Shown piece by piece: positions 28,167 to 36,577 of a stretch of DNA of 64,000 nucleotides. Both the position numbers and the translations under genes were made by a program. The stretch's first letter is position 1. Each line of letters starts with the position of its first letter. The DNA comes from Sinomicrobium kalidii (GTDB lineage: Bacteria; Bacteroidota; Bacteroidia; Flavobacteriales; Flavobacteriaceae). The notes below the pieces were generated by a model. The model saw only the letters and a program-made list of their open reading frames with translations, had not been told where the DNA came from and did no database searches. The stretch covers positions 3,397,501 through 3,461,500 of the forward strand of contig NZ_CP089211.1 in the NCBI RefSeq assembly GCF_021183825.1, given 5' to 3'.

Positions 28167-29741
28167 TTAATATCCCGGGTTTTGTACCAGGTTGGTGTTT
28201 ACACTCAGGTCGGTGAGCGGTATGGGGAGTAATGTGCGGAACGATTCTACACCGGAACCGTTCAGGCTGCCGCCTTTCCAGGGCCACAGGTATTCACTGC
28301 CTGTAAACTTCCCGAAGCGGATAAGGTCGGTCCTGCGGTGTCCTTCCCAATAGAGTTCCCTCCCTCTTTCGTCAAGGATAAAATCCAGTGTCAGTTCCGA
28401 GGAAGTGATGTTCCCGGAAGTATCTCCGTAGGCGCGTTCCCTCAATTGGTTTACAAGGTTTGCTGCGGTAGACGGGTCTCCACCGTTACCTCCCCTCACT
28501 ACAGCTTCGGCATACATCAGGTAGGCATCTGCCAGTCGGAACAGGGGATAGTCGGTATCTACGAATTCCCCGCTGGTATCGGAACCGATCTCCCCGGCGG
28601 AGGTAAGGTTTTTGTATTTGGCAATGGCATAACCGTTATTGAATGCCGTGTAATCGGTGTTTTCCCTTATGTGTCCTTCGGTATGCAAGAGGGCACGTCC
28701 GTCTTTATTCGTGTCCAGGTCACCGAAAAGGTCGGCAAATGCCGAAGTGGTCCGGTTGCCTTCCCAGCCCCCGTTTACGCCGTAATCTGCGGGGTCCATG
28801 GTGGAATTGCTGATCCCGGCATGGATGATATAGGTGGTGCCGCCGTAAGACTGGCTGTAAAGTCCGTCGGAAGCCAGCGGGAGAATGATCTCGCCGGAGT
28901 TGTCGTTATCCGCCAGGAAAAGGTCCTGGTAGTTGGATTCGAGTGTGTAACCGCCTTCGTTGATGATTTTGTTCAGGTAAGTCAGTGCTTCCGTATACCG
29001 GGGCTCACCGATATATACTTCGGCGTTCAGGTAGAGCTTGGCCAGAAGCATCCATGCGGCTACCCGGTCTGCCCGTGCGTATTCGTTGGACCGCGGTGCT
29101 TTCATAAGCGGGGCAATTTCCAGCAGTTCGCTTTCCACATAGTCAAACAGTTCTTCCCGGGTATATCTCGGCGGTTCGAAATTCCCTACGGGATCGTCTT
29201 CGGTAACAAAAGGTACGTTGCCGAACATGTCAATGGCATGCCAGTACGCCAGCGCCCTCAGAAAACGGGCTTCGTTCCTGAAGTCGGTGATCTCTTCTTT
29301 TTCGGCGCCTTCGGTTTCCCGGAGAAAATTGTTGACCATCGCAATTTCCAGGTAAATGCGGTCGTACAGTATCCGGACAAAGTTGTTTCCCGCGGTCCAG
29401 TTGAGCTGGTTCAGGGCGTCCAGTCCGCCGTCTCCCCAGCGGTTCAGGCCTTCGTCTGTGGTTAACACCTGGAAATTCCAGTAATTCCTGATGTAGGAAG
29501 AGGCCCCGGCATCGGGGGCTACCACATCGGTCTGCCCGGTTGTTTCCTGCCCGGTGAGAATAAAGGCGCTGTATATTTTGGCCAGCATCCCTTTATAGGC
29601 ATCGGGATCGTTTTCCAGGATATTGTCGATAGTCTGTTCTACACGCGGTTCAGTATCCAGGTCATTGGTGCAGGAGTAGAAGAGGACCGTAAAAAGCCCG
29701 ATTAATCCTGCATGTATAGAGTTGAACTTTATTTTTTTCAT
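28167..29741 (-). CDS. susD: SusD/RagB family nutrient-binding lipoprotein (pair 1)
   Basis: This is a 524-residue lipoprotein (lipobox YSC, then TNDLDTEP). SusD family words are FLRALAYWHAIDMFGNVPF, RVAAWMLLAKLYLNAEVY, FRLADAYLMYAEAVVRGG and FILDERGRELYWEGHRRTDLIRFG, with C-terminal NLVQNPGY. It is the surface lid of the SusC barrel encoded 23 bp upstream. With the SusE-like gene and amylase downstream it forms a classic starch-uptake unit. The symbol is given by position and family; substrate specificity is inferred from context. Confidence 0.94.
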   Translation of the reverse strand: MKKIKFNSIHAGLIGLFTVLFYSCTNDLDTEPRVEQTIDNILENDPDAYKGMLAKIYSAFILTGQETTGQTDVVAPDAGASSYIRNYWNFQVLTTDEGLNRWGDGGLDALNQLNWTAGNNFVRILYDRIYLEIAMVNNFLRETEGAEKEEITDFRNEARFLRALAYWHAIDMFGNVPFVTEDDPVGNFEPPRYTREELFDYVESELLEIAPLMKAPRSNEYARADRVAAWMLLAKLYLNAEVYIGEPRYTEALTYLNKIINEGGYTLESNYQDLFLADNDNSGEIILPLASDGLYSQSYGGTTYIIHAGISNSTMDPADYGVNGGWEGNRTTSAFADLFGDLDTNKDGRALLHTEGHIRENTDYTAFNNGYAIAKYKNLTSAGEIGSDTSGEFVDTDYPLFRLADAYLMYAEAVVRGGNGGDPSTAANLVNQLRERAYGDTSGNITSSELTLDFILDERGRELYWEGHRRTDLIRFGKFTGSEYLWPWKGGSLNGSGVESFRTLLPIPLTDLSVNTNLVQNPGY

Positions 29742-29764
29742 GTCAAATCGCTTAAAAATTTTGT

Positions 29765-32710
29765 TTAGAAATCCAGGCTCAGTCCCAGGAGAAATGTTCT
29801 CGGACGGGGATAGATGTTATAATCATTCCCGTTCTGTACCTCGGGGTCCAGTCCGTCATACCCGGTGAGGGTGAACACGTTCTGCACGGAACCGTAAATA
29901 CGGGCGGAAAGGCTGTTCCCCAGAAAATTCCCGGCATTATACCCGAGGGTGATATTGTCCAGTTTCAGGAAAGAAGCGTCCTGAATGTAGTAGTCGGACA
30001 GGCGCACCTCATCCGGCGCATTGACAAACCCGGTTTCGTTATAGTTGTCTACGAGGTTGGTAAGGAAGGTGGAACTGGTAAACACACCGTTGCGGAAACC
30101 TATATTAGAGTCGATGTTGTTATACACATAGTTTCCGGCCTGCCCGCGGAATACCATGTTGAGGTCCCATTTTTTGTAGCGGAACCGGGAGGTAAATCCG
30201 TAATACATATCCGGGAGCGCAGATTTGTGGATGTAACGGTCGTTATCGTCAATGGCATCGTCACCGTTGCGGTCAACAAAAACATTTTCCACGGGTTTGC
30301 CTTCGCTGTCATATACCTGTTCGTAGACGTAAAAGCTGTACGGTGTTTCACCAACGGCGTGTACCTGGTTAAAGAGCCCCGTGCCCCCGCTGATGTTGCG
30401 GTCCTGTACCGAGATAAAATCGGTGTTTGCGTTGAGCCCTGTAACTTCAGACTGGTTCCAGGTGAAGTTGGCACCGAGGTCCCAGGTAAAATTTTCGGTC
30501 TGTATGGCCGTGGCATTCAGTTGAAATTCGAGCCCCTTGTTTTCCATGGTCCCCACGTTATCGACAAACACGTTGGACAGGTTGCTTCCCGCAGGTGTTG
30601 ATACCTCACTGAGAAGGTCTTTTGTCTTCCTGTAATACACGTCAACGGCCCCGGTGATGCGGTTGTCGAGGAAGCCGTAATCCAGTCCGGCATTGTATGT
30701 AGTGGTTTCTTCCCAGGTTAGGCTGCTGCTGTACGGGTTCGGGCGATAGGTGGTGTAATAATTGTCCCCGAACGGATACTGCACCTGCTGGTTCCCGGCC
30801 ATGTACACCGATAGGTGAGGGAAATACCTTCCGGGAAGGTCCTGCTGTCCGGTGATCCCCCAGCCCATACGGAGTTTGAGGTTGCTGAGCGTTTCCGAAT
30901 CCTGTAACCAGGGTTCGTTGTAGATATTCCACGCAAATGCGGCCGACGGGAAGTTCCCCCAGCGAACGTCCGGATCAAATCTCGAAGAACCGTCCCTTCG
31001 CAGTGTGGCCGTCAGCAAATATTTGTCCCTGATGGAAATGTTTGCCCTTCCGAAGAAGGAAGCGATCACAACGGGATTGTAGTACCGGGTAACAATGACC
31101 TGGTCGTTGATATAGTCGTAGTTATTTTTATAACCGTTGTTACTGAAAGACTGATAGGAGTGTCCGGCCGTAATGTCCAGGTTGGAAACAAAGCTGTCGT
31201 CAAACGATTTGGTGTAGTTCAGGTAAAAATCCATAAGGAGGTTTCTCTTGGTCTGGAATTCGGTTTCCAGGTGACCGTAGCCTTGTCCGTTCCTGTAATA
31301 ATTGGCAGATGCTGTGGATATAGCGTCGTTCCTTTCACCTTTGGATACATCGTACCCCAGGTTGAGGTTGGCCCGGAGCTCGGGGAGAAAGTGGAATTTA
31401 TAGTTGAGTTCCATATTTCCCACGCTGCGTTTTACATTTCCCGTATTATCTCTTTGTTTGAGCAGGGCCAGGGGATTTCGGGGCGCAAGGGTTTCCACGG
31501 CTCCGTTCGTATATTCTTCATAATAGCCGCCGAAGGGCATACTGCTGTCATACACCGGGTTGGTAGGGTTCATCAGTATGGCACTGCCAATGGCTCCGGT
31601 ATCTGCAAAATTGCTTTCGTTCAATATGCCTTTCACATTGATGTCCACTTTCAGGTGGTTGTCAAAGAACCTGGGTGTTAGCCCGAACGATCCCGTCCAC
31701 CGCTCCATGGAAGATGTTTTGAGTATCCCGTCCTGTTCGGTATATCCTACCGAAGCACGGAAGGGCGTGTTGCCGAATAACTGGCCTTTTACGCTGAAGT
31801 TCTGGTCAAAGCTTATGGCGTCCCTGAAAATAACATCCTGCCAGTTGGTATTGCTTCCTTTCAGCAGGGCCTGCTGGTCTTCGTTGCCGTAGGTCTGCAC
31901 AAGTGCCCGGAAAGCATCGGCGGAAAAGGCGTCCACCGTTTGCGTGACCGTACTTACGGAAGTTTTGGCGTTGTAATTGAACTGCAGTTCACCGCTGCTT
32001 CCCTTTTTAGTGGTAATGATAATAACCCCGTTGGATGCCCTCGACCCGTAAATCGCTGCTGCGGAGGCATCTTTTAAGACTGTAAAGCTCTCAATGTCGT
32101 TGGGGTTGACAATATTGAGCGGGTTACTCACCCCGGCTATACCTTCCTTGTCTACCGGGACTCCGTCAATAACGATCAGCGGGTCATTACTGGCATTAAG
32201 GGAAGCTCCGCCCCTGATACGGATATTGGCACCTGCACCCGGCTGTCCGCCACTGGAAGTGATCTGTACCCCTGCGGTTTTTCCGGAAATAAGCTGGTCG
32301 GGCGACACTACCATACCGTTGTTGAAATCATCGCTTTTGACTGTGGTTACCGACCCGGTAGCGTCTTTCTTTTTTACCTGTCCGTATCCTATAAGCACCA
32401 CTTCATCAAGTTGTTGTGTGTCTTCCTGCATGGTGACGTTGAGCGTAGTTCCGGTTAGGGTCTTTTCAACGGTCTTGAACCCGATATAGGAAAAGACCAG
32501 TACATCTCCTTCGGAAGCCTCTATGCTGTAGTTACCGTCAAAATCAGTAGTGGTTCCTACGGTTGTGCCCTTGACAACGACATTCACTCCCGGCAACGGA
32601 GTGGAGTTGCCTGTTTCTGTTACCGTTCCGTTTACTGCTGTTTGAGCATATGCACCCGGGGGAATGCATAAAGAGAACAACAGCAAGGCGTAAATATGGA
32701 ATGTTTTCAT
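29765..32710 (-). CDS. susC: SusC/RagA family TonB-linked outer-membrane transporter (pair 1)
   Basis: This is a 981-residue protein with signal peptide ending at AYAQ. A carboxypeptidase-regulatory-like domain (NGTVTETGNSTPLPGVNVVVKG), the segment DEVVLIGYGQVKKKDATGSV, a plug with NIRIRGGASLNASNDPLIVIDGVP and AAAIYGSRASNGVIIITTKKG follow, and a barrel ends in RTFLLGLSLDF. The start MKTFHIYALLLF is chosen over an ORF start 21 codons upstream because it begins the signal peptide. An operator-like dyad lies about 157 bp upstream. Probably imports maltodextrins. Confidence 0.95.
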   Translation of the reverse strand: MKTFHIYALLLFSLCIPPGAYAQTAVNGTVTETGNSTPLPGVNVVVKGTTVGTTTDFDGNYSIEASEGDVLVFSYIGFKTVEKTLTGTTLNVTMQEDTQQLDEVVLIGYGQVKKKDATGSVTTVKSDDFNNGMVVSPDQLISGKTAGVQITSSGGQPGAGANIRIRGGASLNASNDPLIVIDGVPVDKEGIAGVSNPLNIVNPNDIESFTVLKDASAAAIYGSRASNGVIIITTKKGSSGELQFNYNAKTSVSTVTQTVDAFSADAFRALVQTYGNEDQQALLKGSNTNWQDVIFRDAISFDQNFSVKGQLFGNTPFRASVGYTEQDGILKTSSMERWTGSFGLTPRFFDNHLKVDINVKGILNESNFADTGAIGSAILMNPTNPVYDSSMPFGGYYEEYTNGAVETLAPRNPLALLKQRDNTGNVKRSVGNMELNYKFHFLPELRANLNLGYDVSKGERNDAISTASANYYRNGQGYGHLETEFQTKRNLLMDFYLNYTKSFDDSFVSNLDITAGHSYQSFSNNGYKNNYDYINDQVIVTRYYNPVVIASFFGRANISIRDKYLLTATLRRDGSSRFDPDVRWGNFPSAAFAWNIYNEPWLQDSETLSNLKLRMGWGITGQQDLPGRYFPHLSVYMAGNQQVQYPFGDNYYTTYRPNPYSSSLTWEETTTYNAGLDYGFLDNRITGAVDVYYRKTKDLLSEVSTPAGSNLSNVFVDNVGTMENKGLEFQLNATAIQTENFTWDLGANFTWNQSEVTGLNANTDFISVQDRNISGGTGLFNQVHAVGETPYSFYVYEQVYDSEGKPVENVFVDRNGDDAIDDNDRYIHKSALPDMYYGFTSRFRYKKWDLNMVFRGQAGNYVYNNIDSNIGFRNGVFTSSTFLTNLVDNYNETGFVNAPDEVRLSDYYIQDASFLKLDNITLGYNAGNFLGNSLSARIYGSVQNVFTLTGYDGLDPEVQNGNDYNIYPRPRTFLLGLSLDF

Positions 32711-32866
32711 GTTGTAGATTGATTTGATTTTAAGAGTGTACACGAAATACATTTTCGCGTACTTTTCATGCAATTTTTTGTTGATTTAATTAAAAATCAG
32801 GCTTATAATTTTACTTCCCGGAGCTAAAACTATGTAAATTTTATGTTAAGTAAATGCAGGGGAGGT

Positions 32867-32884
32867 CATTACAACGTTTTCGTG
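32867..32884 (+). promoter_or_regulatory. putative LacI-family operator, copy 2 (before SusCD pair 1)
   Basis: CATTACAACGTTTTCGTG differs from copy 1 at one position. On the minus strand, a TAGTTTTA box (complement of 32825-32832 region) begins about 40 bp beyond the AACGTT core, nearly the same spacing as copy 1 (39 bp). It is probably bound by the regulator encoded at 33182-34204. Confidence 0.75.
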
Positions 32885-33058
32885 TGAAAAACTTTTTGAA
32901 AACCGGCTGTATTTTTAGTTTTTAACCGGTGAAATTGTCGAATTATGAATTTATCGTGTAAGTAATTGCCGTATTGCCAAAAAAAGATGATCCGGGAAGG
33001 ATAACCTCAGGAAAAAAGGATTGTTTTTCGGCGCTTGTTTTCGATTTTTTTAAGGTAG

Positions 33059-33090
33059 TTCTGACCATTATAAAAGAAGAGGTATCTTTG
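33059..33090 (+). promoter_or_regulatory. promoter of the LacI-family gene
   Basis: TTCTG at 33059-33063 is followed after 19 bp by TATCTTTG (33083-33090), an exact TAnnTTTG box. The transcript would have a leader of about 85 bases before the ATG at 33182. Confidence 0.6.
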
Positions 33091-33181
33091 TAAGGAGTTG
33101 ACCGATGACGGATGACTGATGACCCGTGACAGATGTATATCCCCGACTTCCGTCATCTGTCTTCTGTCCAAAAAATACATA

Positions 33182-34204
33182 ATGAAAAAGAAAGTTACCA
33201 TAAAAGAGATCGCCCGGGAGCTGGATGTGTCCGTTTCCACGGTGTCCAAGGCATTACGGGACAGTAAGGAAATAAGTCTGGATACCCGGCAAAAAGTGCA
33301 GGCCTTTGCAAAACTGCTGAATTACAGGCCCAATAATATTGCCATAAGCCTTAAAAACCGGAAGACAAAAAATATAGGTGTTATCATTCCTGAGATCGTG
33401 CATCACTTTTTTACCACGGTTATCAGCGGTATTGAGCGGGAAGCCAACAAGGCAGGGTATAATGTGATCGTATGTTTGTCTGACGAATCCTTTGACAAGG
33501 AAGTGATCAATATGGAAACCCTTGCCAACGGGAGTATTGACGGGTTTATCCTGTCCTTGTCCAAGGAAACACAATCCAAAAAGGACTTTCGTCACCTGCA
33601 GGAGGTCATCAATCAGGGCATGCCGCTGGTAATGTTCGACCGTGTAGTGGAAGAAATAGCCTGTGACAAGGTGGTGATAGACGATGTGGAAGGAGCTTCA
33701 AAGGCAGTGAAATACATGATGGATACCGGCTGCAAACGAATTGCCCTTTTGAGTACGATAGATTATGTAAGCGTAGGCAAACTGCGGACCGAAGGATACC
33801 TCAAGGCACTGAAAGAGGCGGGAAGGGAAGCAGACGAGTCCCTGATCGTAAAAATAGAGGACATAGACAACTGTGAAAGGCAGATCGCACAGCTTTTCGA
33901 TACCGGTAAGTTCGACGGGGTCTTTGCCGTTAACGAACTGTTTGCCGTTACCGCGATGAAAGAAGCCCGGAAGCGGGGATATGAAATCCCCCAGGATATT
34001 TCCTTTATGGGCTTTACCGACGGTATATTGTCCAAATATGCCTTCCCCGCCCTGACCACTGTGGCGCAACACGGACTTGAAATGGGGGAAATGGCTGCAA
34101 AAATGCTGATACAGCGACTGGAAAATGATGAAGCGGACGAAGAGCTGTATGTAACCGAAGTGATCAAGACCTCTATTACCGAACGTGAAAGTACAAAGAA
34201 GTGA
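33182..34204 (+). CDS. LacI-family transcription regulator of the alpha-glucan locus
   Basis: This is a 340-residue protein. The N-terminal helix-turn-helix and hinge (VTIKEIARELDVSVSTVSKALRD, then NYRPNNIAISL) are typical LacI. The rest is the periplasmic-binding-protein-like effector domain (NIGVIIPEIVHHFFTTVISGIE, PLVMFDRV, ALLSTIDYVSVGKLRTEGY, FMGFTDGILSKYAFPALTTV). The effector is probably maltose or a related sugar, inferred from context. The ORF opens 21 codons earlier, but MKKKVTIKEIA is the family start. It lies centrally in the locus, divergent from susC. Three AACGTT-centred dyads nearby are its likely targets. Confidence 0.93.
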   Translation: MKKKVTIKEIARELDVSVSTVSKALRDSKEISLDTRQKVQAFAKLLNYRPNNIAISLKNRKTKNIGVIIPEIVHHFFTTVISGIEREANKAGYNVIVCLSDESFDKEVINMETLANGSIDGFILSLSKETQSKKDFRHLQEVINQGMPLVMFDRVVEEIACDKVVIDDVEGASKAVKYMMDTGCKRIALLSTIDYVSVGKLRTEGYLKALKEAGREADESLIVKIEDIDNCERQIAQLFDTGKFDGVFAVNELFAVTAMKEARKRGYEIPQDISFMGFTDGILSKYAFPALTTVAQHGLEMGEMAAKMLIQRLENDEADEELYVTEVIKTSITERESTKK

Positions 34205-34235
34205 AGGGGTTCTGAAGTACTTCAGATATCCTGTT

Positions 34236-34253
34236 TACTACAACGTTGTAGTG
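34236..34253 (+). promoter_or_regulatory. putative LacI-family operator, copy 3 (before the MFS gene)
   Basis: The core ACTACAACGTTGTAGT (34237-34252) is a perfect 16-bp palindrome; its half-site is the conserved half of copies 1 and 2. A TATATTTA -7-like box begins at 34296, 48 bp after the AACGTT core. This is about one helical turn further than in copies 1 and 2. Confidence 0.8.
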
Positions 34254-34395
34254 CAAAAAACTTGTAAACTAACTACTTACCCGGAAAAAATATACTATAT
34301 TTACACCCGTCAAGGCTTATAATTTTACTTCTCACCCGATCTATAAGTCTTGATAAGTCATAGCGCTTATCGTAGTATTAATGTAAATTACGATA

Positions 34396-35742
34396 ATGAA
34401 AAAGCGTAAAATGAGTTTCCTGGAAATATGGAACATGAGTTTCGGTTTTCTGGGAATACAGATGGGTTTTGCCCTCCAGAATGCTAATGCCAGCAGAATT
34501 TTACAGATTTTCGGGGCAGACGTACACGAGTTGTCCTGGTTTTGGCTGGTTGCTCCGTTAACCGGTCTTATCGTTCAGCCCGTTATAGGATATTACAGCG
34601 ACAGGACCTGGACCCGGCTGGGGCGCAGGCGGCCGTTTTTTCTTACGGGTGCCGTACTGGCGTCGATTGGCCTGGTGCTCATGCCCAAAGCAGATATTTT
34701 TGTCGCTTTTCTCCCTTCCCTTTGGGTAGGGGCCGGAATGCTGATGATCATGGACGCTTCCTTTAATGTTGCCATGGAACCTTTCCGTGCACTGGTAGCG
34801 GACAATCTGCCTTCCGATCAGCGTACCCTTGGTTTTAGCATACAAACGGTGTTGATAGGGATTGGTGCTGTTGTCGGTTCCTGGTTGCCCTATATACTGG
34901 CTAACTGGGTAGGGATATCCAATGAAGCAGAAGTAGGGAAAGTTCCGCTTAATCTGTTGTTTTCCTTTGTTATCGGGGCCGTGATACTTCTGGCCAGTAT
35001 TCTGCTCACGGTAGTCATTACCAAAGAATATACGCCCGAAGAACTTACCGGTATGGAACCCGATGAACCGGAAGAGGCCGAAGAAAAATCGGGGCTCATC
35101 AACATTTTTACCGATTTTGTAAAAATGCCCAAAACCATGAGGCAACTCAGTTGGGTACAATTCTTTTCCTGGTTCGGCCTGTTCGGCATGTGGGTGTTTT
35201 CCACTCCGGCCATAGCCCATCATATTTACGGACTTCCCCTCGATGATTCGCAGAGTAGTACATACCAAACTGCGGGAGACTGGGTTGGTGTGCTGTTTGG
35301 CGTTTATAATGCGGTATCTGCCGTATTTGCCTTTTTTCTGCCGGTCATAGCCAAAAAATTAGGGCGAAAATCCACCCATGCCATTTCACTTGTTATAGGA
35401 GGGATAGGACTGATTTCCGTCTATTTTGCTCCCGACCAGTACTGGCTTATTGCATCAATGCTTGCCGTGGGTATTGCCTGGGCCAGCATTCTTGCTATGC
35501 CCTATGCCATTCTGGCCGGGGCTATTCCCGCCAGGAAAATGGGGGTTTACATGGGCATATTCAACTTCTTTATCGTTATTCCGCAGATCATTAATGCGCT
35601 TATAGGCGGCCCTATGGTAAAATACCTTTACGGAGGTAATGCCATTTATGCCATTATGGTCAGCGGCGTATCTTTTTTGCTGGCCGCCATCCTCGTTTTC
35701 CGCGTGGATGATGTGGACGAAGCAGAAAACAGGCAGCAATAG
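34396..35742 (+). CDS. MFS sugar transporter (maltose/maltodextrin type, SLC45-like)
   Basis: This is a 448-residue, 12-helix major facilitator protein. It starts KMSFLEIWNMSFGFLGIQMGF and has the loop 2-3 motif GYYSDRTWTRLGRRRPFF typical of the GPH/SLC45-like sugar transporter group. An acidic cytoplasmic segment (GMEPDEPEEAEEKSG) separates the two halves. It should move maltose or short maltodextrins across the inner membrane. It follows the LacI gene by 191 bp, with its own operator and promoter, and heads the plus-strand catabolic genes. Confidence 0.88.
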   Translation: MKKRKMSFLEIWNMSFGFLGIQMGFALQNANASRILQIFGADVHELSWFWLVAPLTGLIVQPVIGYYSDRTWTRLGRRRPFFLTGAVLASIGLVLMPKADIFVAFLPSLWVGAGMLMIMDASFNVAMEPFRALVADNLPSDQRTLGFSIQTVLIGIGAVVGSWLPYILANWVGISNEAEVGKVPLNLLFSFVIGAVILLASILLTVVITKEYTPEELTGMEPDEPEEAEEKSGLINIFTDFVKMPKTMRQLSWVQFFSWFGLFGMWVFSTPAIAHHIYGLPLDDSQSSTYQTAGDWVGVLFGVYNAVSAVFAFFLPVIAKKLGRKSTHAISLVIGGIGLISVYFAPDQYWLIASMLAVGIAWASILAMPYAILAGAIPARKMGVYMGIFNFFIVIPQIINALIGGPMVKYLYGGNAIYAIMVSGVSFLLAAILVFRVDDVDEAENRQQ

Positions 35743-35847
35743 CTGATATGTCATTGGGTTATTAGGTCATACCTGATAACTCAGCAACTACTGATAATAA
35801 CCCGCTAACGTATTTAACCCATTAAACACAATAACCGAACACTAAAT

Positions 35848-36507
35848 ATGAAAGGATTTATTTTCGACCTGGACGGGGTCATTGTAGATACGGCCAAATA
35901 TCATTTCCTGGCGTGGAAAAAACTCGCGGAAGATCTCGGGATCGGTTTCACCATACAGGACAACGAGCGCCTTAAAGGAGTGAGCAGGACGCATTCCCTG
36001 GAAATCCTCCTGGCACTGGGCAATGTCGAGGCTACAGAAGAAGAAAAAAAAGAATGGATGCAACAGAAAAACGAGGATTATCTCCGGTATGTAAATCGCA
36101 TGGATGAAAAGGAGGTCCTGCCGGGCGTACTCCCCGCATTGCGGTTGCTGAAGAAAAAAGGAGCCGGAATAGCTCTTGGTTCCGCCAGTAAAAATGCAAG
36201 GATCATCCTGGAAAAAACAGGGATCATATTCCTTTTTGATGTTATTGTAGACGGCAATGACGTGTCTGAAGCCAAGCCCGACCCGGAGGTTTTTGTACTG
36301 GCCGCGGAGCAGCTGGATGTAGATGCCACAGCCTGTGTGGTCTTTGAGGATTCGGTAGCAGGAATAGCCGCTGCCAATACTGCCGGAATGCTTAGCATAG
36401 GCATCGGCGAAGCCGATGTGCTGAAAGAAGCCGACCGCGTCTTTCCCGATTTTACACAAATCGATGTGGAAGCTCTTTTAGCTCAATCCCCGAAAAACAA
36501 CCAATAA
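35848..36507 (+). CDS. pgmB: beta-phosphoglucomutase
   Basis: This is a 219-residue HAD-superfamily phosphatase/mutase. The nucleophile motif FDLDGVIVDTA contains Asp8 and Asp10; the substrate-specific KGVSRTHSLEILL cap loop is typical of beta-PGM, followed by LGSASKNA and VFEDSVAGIAAANTAG. It converts beta-glucose-1-phosphate, the product of the GH65 phosphorylase encoded next, to glucose-6-phosphate in the cytosol. Gene order transporter-pgmB-GH65 is the known maltose phosphorolysis arrangement. Confidence 0.93.
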   Translation: MKGFIFDLDGVIVDTAKYHFLAWKKLAEDLGIGFTIQDNERLKGVSRTHSLEILLALGNVEATEEEKKEWMQQKNEDYLRYVNRMDEKEVLPGVLPALRLLKKKGAGIALGSASKNARIILEKTGIIFLFDVIVDGNDVSEAKPDPEVFVLAAEQLDVDATACVVFEDSVAGIAAANTAGMLSIGIGEADVLKEADRVFPDFTQIDVEALLAQSPKNNQ

Positions 36508-36515
36508 ACCCGTAA

Positions 36516-36535
36516 AGACGTACGGCCGTGCGTCT
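36516..36535. repeat. palindromic AGACGYAC-type dispersed repeat, copy 2
   Basis: AGACGTACGGCCGTGCGTCT, a 20-bp near-palindrome of the same family as 13204-13225. It sits in the 70-bp gap between pgmB and the GH65 gene. Confidence 0.65.
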
Positions 36536-36577
36536 CTATTGAGAAAGGGTAATCAAAATAAAAATTAACAAAGAAAA

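Larger units (their letters stand above)
32711..33181. other. divergent control region between susC and the LacI-family gene
   Basis: 471 bp without a gene. It contains the susC leader, the operator at 32867-32884, and the lacI-type promoter at 33059-33090. Between 32885 and 33058 I see only AT-rich sequence. The leader 33098-33181 holds repeated GATGAC words and a GACAGATG/CATCTGTC inverted pair. Confidence 0.6.
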
